Positions 54,333 to 64,000 of a stretch of DNA of 64,000 nt are shown here, in pieces. The stretch comes from Hydractinia symbiolongicarpus (taxonomy: Eukaryota > Cnidaria > Hydrozoa > Anthoathecata > Hydractiniidae). The stretch's first letter is position 1. Each line of letters opens with the position of its first letter. Both the position numbers and the translations under genes were made by a program. The stretch is taken from the NCBI RefSeq assembly GCF_029227915.1, contig NC_079879.1:19980501-20044500 (forward strand), given 5' to 3'. The notes under the pieces were generated by a model. That model was not told where the DNA came from, searched no databases, and saw only the letters and a program-made list of their open reading frames with translations.

Positions 54333-57000
54333 TTCTTACACTGAAATAGATAAACAATTTTTACATTATAATAAGTAAATAAACAAACAAACAAGCGTTT
54401 TGGGATATGTGGCGGACACCTCGCAACAGCAGACACTTTATTAAGGTTTCCGTAGGTTTCAACCTCTTGAATCGTTTTCAATGTCAATTACAAGTAAAAA
54501 TCTCTGTGGTCCTCTCATATTTTATAAACACAATGAATACCGTGGATGGGTGGGTAATAGATTTGTCAGGATGGGTGAGTGGGTGCTTAAAAACAAAGAT
54601 TTCAGCATTATTAAATAAATAAATCAAACCAACCCGACACTTACTAGCAACTTGGTACCTAAGCAGGTACTAAAATGCTAGTAAGTATATAAGATGTATA
54701 TAGCAAATGCATGCTGGTATATAAATCATGGTTGTCATGGAAGCAGCATATTTACATACTCATTCTGAATCGCAAAGCAGATCTGAAAAGCAATTGTATT
54801 TTCATGCCATCGAACGAAAGATTTTATACAAGAGGACGAACAACATCGTTGAAATTTTAAAGATTGTCAATGGCACAAACTGAGAACGAAACTACACCTT
54901 GCTTTAAACAAATTACACAAATTTAAAAAAATAAATAAATAAAAAAACAAGCGAATGTCACTCAATCTTATACATACTTTAGCAAGTATAATTACAATGA
55001 ATAAGTAACTAAGTAAATCAATGAATAAATAAGTAAATGAAAGGAGTGCAGCGTAATAATCAACACCATCTACATTCTCTTTAAACTTTTCTTCTACACC
55101 ATCGCTGGCGGTTCTGCATGGCAAGATTCAATCACTTTTGCATATTTAAGCAAGCGAGAAGCGGCAGGCTAAGAACTACCAACTTCCCCCTACCTGCTGC
55201 CGAAGAACACGCGCAGTTCAATAAACCAACAGGCTTCACTGAACCATGTCGTAACATTCGACAGCCAACCTAAAATGTTGTTCGCAGCAGTGGTCGACTT
55301 TTTATCTCCCTTATTATACACGAACCTACACGACTTTTTTATCTCCCTAATCATACACGAACCTACAATATCAGCGACAAATAAGTCATTAAACAATATT
55401 CTTCTTCTGACGCAACACAAAGTCTTTATAATTTATTATATTGAAAAACATTCAAAAACCTGCTTCTTCTCTTTGAGGTTTATATTGAGTGTGAAGAGTG
55501 CGCGAAACCTCTCCTCGAAAACACCTGCACCCTCCTGCACTTAGATCAAGAGGGAACGTAACCTCTCATCCAGACTCCGAAACAGTAAAAGAAAAGTGAC
55601 GTTGGCTGTACGGTTCAACTTAGTTACCTTGTCTCTGGTTAAGTAACCTCTGTTTGGTTACGTGATGTGCAGGGTTGTTTTGTGCTAAAGTGAGTAGCGC
55701 CATAGTGAAGTTGCGGAAGTAACAAAGTACGGCGTGTTTGATACTTATAAGAAAAAACTATACAAGAACATATGGAGTTTCAAGACTTAGAACATGTTAA
55801 GAGCAGAGGTTTGTCAATACTAAGAAGTACTGAAGTGTTGCCTTAAACTTTAAAAATAAATAAAAAAGAGGAAAATTAAGAACAATTTGAGAACATGTTA
55901 AAGCTTCCTTCAAATTGAGTGTTCTTATAAAAAACCCGCATACGATTTAAGAAGAAAAACATCAAATGCTATTGCTTTTTCTTTAATCTTTCGGATCAGC
56001 AAGAAAAAAAATGTTCCGCCGTTGATGTCAAATAGAACATCACAAAATGCGATCACAGGACCGTTACAAAAAGCGCTATCTAATATACACACAAGCAGTT
56101 TGTTGAATATAGATTTATGTAGTTTAAAAAAAAATAAAAATACAAAGCTACTAACTTCTCTCTCTCTTCTTCTTCACAATACACTCTCAAGAAGTTATGC
56201 TTAATAATTCATTAGCGTTCAACCCCCTGTTTGAAGTGAATCGAAGAGAGCACGCTTCAGTTGCCACTCGAACTCACGACAACGTGTTGACTTGAATAAT
56301 TTATTGACAGCTTCAAAATTAGCGATATTCTTTAGAGAGCTGTTTAAATTATTGATGAGGCTACCATCGGTCTTTCATTTTGTTGAGATGTGTATTGAAC
56401 GAAGGTCGTTGCAGCTGCTTGAAGACACGAACCAATTAACACCAGAGAACTCCACAGTAAGATGAGAGTTGGTTTTAAAGAAACTATGCCGATTAGTACA
56501 ATAGCTAAAAGCACTAGTAGTTTGGTACTTAAGTGGGTGATTATACAACAGAAAATGCATGCTGGTATATAACCATGGTTGTCATGGAAGCAGCATATTC
56601 ATATACTCGTTTTAAATCCCAAAACAGATCTGAAAAGCAAATGTATTTTCATGCCACCAAACGAAAGATTTTATACAAGAGGACGGATAACATCATTGGA
56701 TTTTCAAAGATTATCAATGGCACGAACTGAGAACGAACCTCCTCCTTGCTTTAAGCAAATTACACAAATTAAAAAAAAGCATTTATAAAAACAAGCTAAC
56801 ATTACTCAATATTATACACGCTTTTTTATAGCTTATAAGAAATATGGAGGTTTGAACTGCCATAAGAATGTCTAAAAACAACGGTGAGGGTCAAATTTCA
56901 TTAAATGTATGATTTTATATTAAACTAAATTTCTTTTTCGAAATTCGAAACAGCTGTAATCACGACCCTTTGAGATTCGACAAAATGTAATCGTTATAAA
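54333..57000. other. Gene-poor stretch with local duplications
   Basis: No gene is supported. It holds a pair of direct repeats (54646-54928 and 56513-56778) and a two-unit tandem repeat at about 55296-55367 sharing ATACACGAACCTACA. The rest is AT-rich. A search for a retroelement LTR around 55130-55700 was inconclusive. Confidence 0.5.
54646..56778. repeat. Pair of ~270 bp direct repeats 1.9 kb apart
   Basis: 54646-54928 and 56513-56778 share TTGGTAC-TAAG, AAATGCATGCTGGTATATAA, CATGGTTGTCATGGAAGCAG, ACAGATCTGAAAAGCAA-type and GATTTTATACAAGAGGACG blocks in the same order, at very roughly 85% identity by eye. Neither copy has a supportable open frame. It is a local or dispersed repeat of unknown family. 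Confidence 0.7.
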
Positions 57001-60000
57001 AAAGAGATCGCAACAACCAATTTCGTTTCCAACCTCCTGTTATTACAGACAACTATTCAACACATGTGACATAATGACTCATTAACACCTTGCCGGGTAA
57101 ATGTGTCACTCAGCCAAACTTTCTTTTTTCTCATAAGAACCTACCCAATTTCCCTGGCCCACCTATTTCTATGGTGTTATTAAAAGAGAAAATTTAGAGG
57201 GAGGTACTTCACAATTTACACATAAAGTTTATTCATCATGTTTGAGTAGCACTTATTCACTTCAGGGGGTGGCTAATTTCTTTTCCTTTGTTCTCCCCTG
57301 AACAAAATTCAATTGCTTTTGATAAGAGGAGGATTTTAAACGTCGTTCAACTTCCAGTCGTTTTAGTAACGCGCAAGTTAAGTCAACCCTATGATAATAA
57401 CCGTTGTCTGTTAGTCTGTTTGTCGGCTAAAACCAGGTGGTGTTAGAAACCACGCACAAAGTTTTCAAGCTGTTTTAACAGCGAAAGTTAGAGTGGATTT
57501 CTTTCACGGGCTAACGTCTGGTTCATAATAAAACCAACATCCTGGTTTTCACAATATCGATATTGCAAGAAAGAGAATTTCACTCCCCTCCTCTGTGTCA
57601 ATCGTCACCATTCGTTCTTAACCTGCTCTGTTTTTCAACGGAAAAACAAACATTCTCTTCCTGTATGGTGGAGAAAAGGAGGGTGACTGCTTTCAACATG
57701 CTTATCCTGCACATGTCCGCCTTGATTTCCTCACGACAACAAAACGATGAGGTGTGCGGAACAACACGACTTTAAGCAGGTCAAGATAAACCGTCAAAGC
57801 TTGCATGACAATATTATTTGCTGTTTGAACAGAGAAGAGCAACGAATATAAATAAACTTTGTAGTGTCACATGTAGGTGTCCCCTTGTCAATCAATAAGA
57901 CAGTGATGATTTGTGACACATCTGACGAAACTTAACTTTTGACCTATCATAACTTTTTCTGGTCAAAACTGTAAAGGAGGTGGTTGGTCTTGTAGTCGGA
58001 TTAAATTTCTCCATCATACATTCATAACACTTTATTTTATAAGAATTATAGAGACCACCTGGACTGTTAGTGTCAGTACAAAGAACTAAGGGAGTGAGCA
58101 ACTTTAAAAAAAATTGAAAAAAAATTACAGTAACGAGTATATATGAAAAATAAGTATATATATAAAACAATAACTAAAAAACACGAGAGACAATCCAAAC
58201 GTGCAAGTGAAAAGGAAACCACTTACTAACTTCTCCTGTCAAAGCTCTTGTCACGAAACTATGTTGTTGATATAAATTCACAAAACACCTTATCACATGC
58301 TATGCATTATTACGTCTGTTAAGTATTATAAACCACCTCCCCCCTGGTCGAAGCAAACGACTCATAAAACATTGTTTATTATTGAACGACATCGTAATGA
58401 ATAACATAGAAGAATAGAAACACACTCCTTCCCTCCGACGATAATGATGTTGTGTGCTTTCTAATCTAATGGCTTCATCTGCACCTGGTTTCTACAGACT
58501 TTTATATACAACATCAATAATAACCGTGCAGGATACTCAGAAAACTTACCTATGGTTAAAAGAAAAGTTACCAATGTTGTGTCAAAGAAAGTACCGCATA
58601 TTATATTGAAGAATTATTTTCGTTTTGAAAGAACTCTTACTCAGGGCCTAACTTTCTCCTTCTTAACGATTAACATTGTTTCGTTTTCTCAAAAAAACCT
58701 TTGTTCTAGTATGTACAACAAATGCTAGCGAAAATCGAAAGCAACAAAAAATGTTGTTTATATTTTGTAATAACTATCTCTCCTTACCTTAGATCTCTTT
58801 ATGAATCCCAGTGAATGACTTTACTCGTATGTGCAGCCTGTCTTATGTTTAAAAAATGTCGGTCGCAAAAGATGTATCCATCCGCTGTTGTGTCTTTTTT
58901 ATGAACGTCCTTGCATGCAAACAGGAATACTTCATATCGACAACAATAGAATTTTAAGTAGGTCTGTACTACCGTTGTCAACCGCACGACATTACACAAG
59001 ATACATCAACGACTTGCTCAACACTGACATGCCTTGACATATTTATCTTTGGTATGCTAACAAACTTCAACGCATCCGCATGCTACTTTGAGAAAGTCAT
59101 GCACGTAACACATCTGTGTGATGTCAATTTCAGTACGAAGGTTTAATTTAATGATGCTGTAGCCAGGGGGTTATGACAATTAAAAAAAGTACTTACTAAT
59201 AGAAAGGACCTTAAAGAATTAAAATTGATGACTGATCTAATAAAAGGTGGGACTAATCATAAAAATTCGCAAATATATTGACATAGTAGAAATTCTTCTT
59301 TCTCTCTCTCCCTCTCTAAATATTATTTGAAAACGTCTCACTTCTATAACCAAAAAAAAACACGAACAAAAAATCTATAACTAACATTAATAAAAAGTAT
59401 TTGTAACCTTTCTTACTGGATGTGGAAAAGCAAACAAAATTTCATTTACTTCCATCACCTTCTTTAAAAAGTCTAAAAGTTAATTCATCAATCAAGCTAG
59501 CTACGATAAGAAGCCAATAGAGTTGACACATTTTACTGTTTCAATCACCGCGACCGGTTTACATATGGAATGGAATCAGATTACAAGTGTTCAAAACCAC
59601 GTGACATCAAGCAGACCACGACCTCCTCTCGATTTGCGTGTCCTATTGGTAGATGAGGTTCATATCAGCTCTGTTATTGGTTCACGCTGACATCCTATTA
59701 TTCTCGAAAAGGCGATTGGTATTGTTTCAATTTCTCTCTCAACATTATTTACTTGGGCAGATGTTTTCGCGTGAGAAACGAAAATAACTTGAGACAGTGA
59801 ATACATTACACTGTTGCACATAAAGTGTCTGTCTCTCTCGTTATTCAACACAATCACTAAATGCTCAAGAGAAATCAGGGGGTAAATGCTATTCGTTCTT
59901 GATCTAAATCGCATCTTAGTGTACAATATTTAAATCAATTGACACTCTATATCGTCACTTAATAATATTTAAAGTGAGTCATATATCTCTTTAGTTGATA

Positions 60001-63000
60001 CTTCCCTGGTGTTGCCACCAGAGAAGGCGCAAGTGAAATGCTCTGGAAACGGAATAAACCCTCTTATCAATTGAAGTGGCGGTTAAGTTGATATATCAGC
60101 AGGAACGATAAGTGGTATGATTGTATACATAAAATAGCACTGAATAGAACAAGAATTTTAATTAAAAAAAATATTGATATACCAGTGATGAACTCGAGGA
60201 CTGTTAACGCACGACAAATACTGAGGCACCCTGCTGATACAAGACATCAAGTCATCCGTTTAAATATTAAACACAATTATCGCTGCCATATACCATAAAA
60301 GCTGTTTTAAAATTTCCATCCTCCTAATATAAAATAGCCATGTGGACACAACATGACTTTTACGTTTTGACAGAAAGGGTGCTACATATTACGTTTCTTC
60401 GAGTATAGACGTTAGACCCCAAAGTCTTTGTATGTTTTAAATTTAATAAAAATCGAAAAGAGTAAGGGAATTTATGTGCAAAATAAAGAATAGAATGCAA
60501 AAATTTTCGTTTTCATACTAACAACAGTGCCAAAATCCCGTTCACTTAAGTGTCTTTCCTTGGCTCCATACAAGATTAAAAATATGCTTTCAGACACGAT
60601 TTGTCATTTTTGTTGAATCAAAGTTAAATTTCAATGTCACTGCTGTGTTGTCTGAGTTATAAGAGATTATAAGAAGAAGGATGTTTACAAAACTTTCTTT
60701 ATTCAACTAAAGGCAGGCTTGAAGAACCGCACTCACGTCATTTGGCGTTTATTTAATGGTGCGTGAGGGAGACTGGGTCATAGTATCAAGAACTCGTCTA
60801 CAAGATCAAAAAGTATTTATATTATCTTGAAACAACTTTGCCTTGAACTCAGAATTATTTTTGTTGAAATGATGCAAAATTAAACTGTCAAGAACTTGTT
60901 CAAAAACAAGCCAGTTAACTTAGAAATCATGTTCGGGTCTACGTTTTCGGAAATTTAGTAGATATACCTAATGTAATCTATGGTATTGTCACTAAGATGA
61001 ATAATTTCAAATATTTTATCATATTTGGTTACCAAGATTATTAAAAGTGAAGTTTCATTCAACAATCTTAAGAAATAGCTAATAAACTGGTGTTAAAATA
61101 AAAGCATTTTCATGATTATCGGTAGTATCAATATCATTTAGAAGGCTTTGTATGAATTTGTGGGTGTAGCCAAATATTGAGAAAAGTTTCAAAAAGTATC
61201 TTACAATCGGTCATGTTGGAGTGCGTCTAAGTCCTATAAATACGAGTGGCTTATCAGCTAACATACGTTTCTACGGGTAATACCACAAATCTAAACTCTC
61301 TGAAAACTATTCTCGAAATCGGTTAGGTGATGATTTATGAGGAAAGTCATAGTGGATTTTCATGACATGCGTAGACGTATAATGTGGATGTGCTTGGTTG
61401 TTTTATGGTCATACGATCAGGGATTACGTTGATTTCTAACCACTTAAACAAGAAAAGAAAACAAATTGAGGAGGAACAGACATGTATCTCACTTTGTCTC
61501 AGTTTTTATTATTTATCATATAGTGAACAAACAAATTCATATATCTACATCGTCAGTTGCATATTCGTGTTGACAGTGTTAAAGTCATAAACCGTAAAGA
61601 CAATTGTCCGAAACGTTTTATTTATTAACGACATCTTATGAATTAAATCTGTTTTGGACAAAAATATTCGTCGGACGAAATTTCGTCACTTGAACAAAAA
61701 ATGTTTGACACTTTATGTCCAACATTTTGTTCGACGAAAAAAAAGTTTAATTCGTTTTTTTTATTTATTATTTCTTTAAAGGGGAAAACATTTTGACAAA
61801 AATTTATTTGCAAGTATTTCTTAATAAAAAAATTGTTGTTAAAGAATACAAGCACAAAACAAAAAACGTGTTGTGTGACAAGCCAAAACAAGCATAACCA
61901 GTGACAAAAAATTCCAAAAAAATTCCGCAAGCAAAAACGAGCAATTGCACGCTGAAACAGTTCGTGTATCTAACATAAAATTATTAAACCATAAAAACGA
62001 TGTAAAGCCTATAAAGATCATTTGATCAACACTGGACTGGGGCAGATGTTACAATGAAAGGGAAAAGATGTGGTCTTTATTTGTTTTGGATAAAAATTGG
62101 TTTCTTGTTCAAATAATTTCAGAGTACTGAAAATTTCGGTAAACAAATTTTAGTAGTGTAAAGAAGAAGCAGATCTGTCGTGTACATTGGATGCTAGTCT
62201 CATAACACGATATCAAATTGCCAAATTCGAAATTTTATTTTCCATTTTTTGCCAGAAATTTCTTAGGGTAAATATTTATGCTAAGATCTTTATTTTCGTG
62301 ACACTATTTTAACCAAAACATTTCTGGAAATTTTTTGACAGAAAATGTTGACAGGTGTTGTAAAAGGTTGGATTACACTACAACAAAGGTAAAATGGATA
62401 CAAGGTTTTTAAGGTAGAACACATTGTAAAAAAAAGTTTTCCCCCAAACAATTTTTAATTATTGATGTTTTTAAAAAAGGAAAATAGAAAAATAACATTT
62501 TTTCCTCGTCCCTTTAGCCAATCCGTTTGACTGATATTACTGACCAATGTTTTCTCTATTAGAGGTGTTAATTTTAAAAAATGTGTTAATTTTCTTAAAA
62601 ATCTTTCCTCTGGCTGCACCAATTTAATTGACTAATGTTATTTTCTAGCAGTTAGAAGTGTGATTTTAAAAATCTTTCCTCTGGCTAATCCAGGATTTGC
62701 CCTCAAGAAGACAATAAATTTAACTATCCCTAAAACAAATTTCTTCCTATGACACTGATGAAGCCAAGGATGAACTGATCTCAACTTCTAATTTATTTAC
62801 ATTAAAACTATAATTCTTTTCCCTGACATTTTGACATTATTCTGAAAACTTCCCACCTTCCTGACAACCCTGGCTTCGTCTAACTTCGTCTGCCAAAATA
62901 TTTTTTTCGACCTCAATTTTCTCAAGATTTCGGCACTTTGGGACTGATAAAAAAACAACGCACTTTTACTAGCATAGAAAATTCGCAAAATTTTGGGAAC

Positions 63001-64000
63001 ATAAATTTTCGCAAGGTGATGTTCTTGGAAAACTGAGAGAATTCACAAAAACTATGGCGTGACGTCATAATTTTTTAAAAACAATTAAAACCTTAAAGCT
63101 CAAAAACGCTCAAAAATTTTGTTGTTTCTTATTTGTGTTTTAACAAAAAAAAATGTGAAATACGATTAGAACGAGAAAACTCAACTCATATATATTGTCA
63201 GGGAAGAATGCTTTTTAGGATTTTAGGAAAATAAATGTTTAGCAGTTGAAGTGATAGTAAAAAGGATTGTTCCGAAGCAATCTTTTCCTAGTAATTCTAG
63301 ACCCCTACTTTGTTCTTAATCAGCTGACAAGTGTTGTTAGTGTGCAAGATTTAGTACAAGCGCCCCCTGCCGGAATATGCCCCCCCCCCTAAGAGACATT
63401 TTTTTAAATAAGCGCCCCTGCTTTAATAACCGCCCCCCATCCTGTAGTCAGAGGGGCGGGGGGGCTTATTTCATCACACAGCTATCAGAAGGGGGTGCTT
63501 ATTTGGAACAAGGCATGAAAACGACAATAGGTTTTGTTTAAATGTATTTTACTAAGCAAAAGTAAAGTTTCATCTTAACGAGTCTTTCCTTCGAGTCTCC
63601 CTCCTCAAAAACCAGCTCAAAATGGCTATATATATATTTTTTTTTTATTCCTGCAAGCTTAAGAGGATATTTGTTACCCTCTTATTGTCTGTGTATGCTG
63701 AATATTTTGCCGAAACAACTAGTCCTATTTCCCGTTTCCTCCCACAACTACAGCTGAAACAAAGTTTTCGTCTTTCTTTTTCATAAAATAGTCTATAAGA
63801 CGAGAGAGTTTGATTGGTGCACGGCCAACAAGAGCACCATTCTTTAAAAACTCCAACAGCGTGTTTGTCTAGGGCTTTATTTCGATTGTCATGTTTGCAC
63901 ACAAGTTTTTCGTTAACTACAGGAGACCAGGTGGATTTATAGATATGATGTCCCCCTTATAGCACATGTAAATTCGACTTTGTAAAACATTTCAAAGTTA
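57001..64000. other. 7 kb AT-rich stretch without a supportable gene
   Basis: Only short frames occur. One on minus at 57892-58170 contains a CYECMMEKF motif that recalls the start of three-finger domains, but it lacks the rest and is not called. A short palindrome with a CGGACGAAATTTCGTC core lies at 61670-61690, inside AT-rich DNA, and a MITE-like GC-rich inverted repeat at 63356-63518. Nothing else was recognised. Confidence 0.5.
63356..63518. mobile_element. GC-rich MITE-like inverted repeat
   Basis: AAGCGCCCCCTGCC and AATAAGCGCCCCTGC on the left are matched inversely by GGGGGGGCTTATTT and GGGGGTGCTTATTTGG on the right. C-runs and G-runs face each other in strongly AT-rich surroundings. 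No coding capacity. Confidence 0.5.

Noticed and set aside
55130-55700. Possible solo LTR near the tandem ATACACGAACCTACA units
   Set aside because: No matching partner, no TG...CA ends or target-site duplication could be fixed.
57892-58170. Minus-strand frame with CYECMMEKF, possible Ly6/three-finger exon
   Set aside because: Only one cysteine pair is present, no further cysteines in the expected order, and no neighbouring exons could be found.

Overview
The window looks like nuclear DNA of an early-branching metazoan, most likely a cnidarian and perhaps a medusozoan. The DNA is AT-rich, genes are split by short GT-AG introns, and the predicted proteins are animal extracellular types. These include an EAR-repeat secreted protein, a sialate O-acetylesterase and a membrane-anchored copper amine oxidase. 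A Polinton/Maverick element is inserted whose accessory proteins resemble those I recall from cnidarian Polintons. The species cannot be fixed from the sequence alone.

Layout. (1) 1-2019: gene-free flank with a diverged repeat. (2) 2020-17379: a 15.4 kb head-to-head inverted duplication. Each arm carries one complete 12-coding-exon gene (2059 and 2060 codons after splicing by eye) for a secreted EAR + 'VNG'-repeat protein. The arms are nearly identical, introns included, through exon 11, but the last exon differs at roughly 30% of residues. Both genes fire outward from a shared central promoter region of about 250 bp. (3) 18314-35847: a 17.5 kb Polinton with terminal inverted repeats and a flanking GCATT duplication. 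It carries an integrase, a protein-primed-type DNA polymerase B, a packaging ATPase, a double-jelly-roll major capsid protein, a possible second jelly-roll protein, a cassette of small membrane proteins, SAP-like and SAP-RING proteins, a 1 kb minisatellite of 11-bp units, and hairpins just after the stop codons of many genes. Three genes carry breaks and a fourth lacks an ATG. (4) 37376-44027: a seven-exon sialate O-acetylesterase gene. (5) 45140-48065 (minus): a two-exon copper amine oxidase-like gene that has lost the cofactor tyrosine and two of three copper histidines. (6) 52190-54332 (minus): a five-exon ankyrin/coiled-coil gene of unknown role. (7) 54333-64000: mostly repeats and AT-rich DNA without a supportable gene.

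The Polinton genes form functional groups. Polymerase and integrase would replicate and insert the element. MCP, the possible minor capsid protein and ATPase would build and fill a particle. Several one- or two-helix membrane proteins sit together at 24-28 kb. The strongest leads are the 3'-hairpin family in the Polinton, the N-terminal module copied into the middle of the polymerase, the palindromic gene pair with its sharp identity boundary, and the amine oxidase pseudoenzyme. All splice sites and percentages here were read by eye, not computed.
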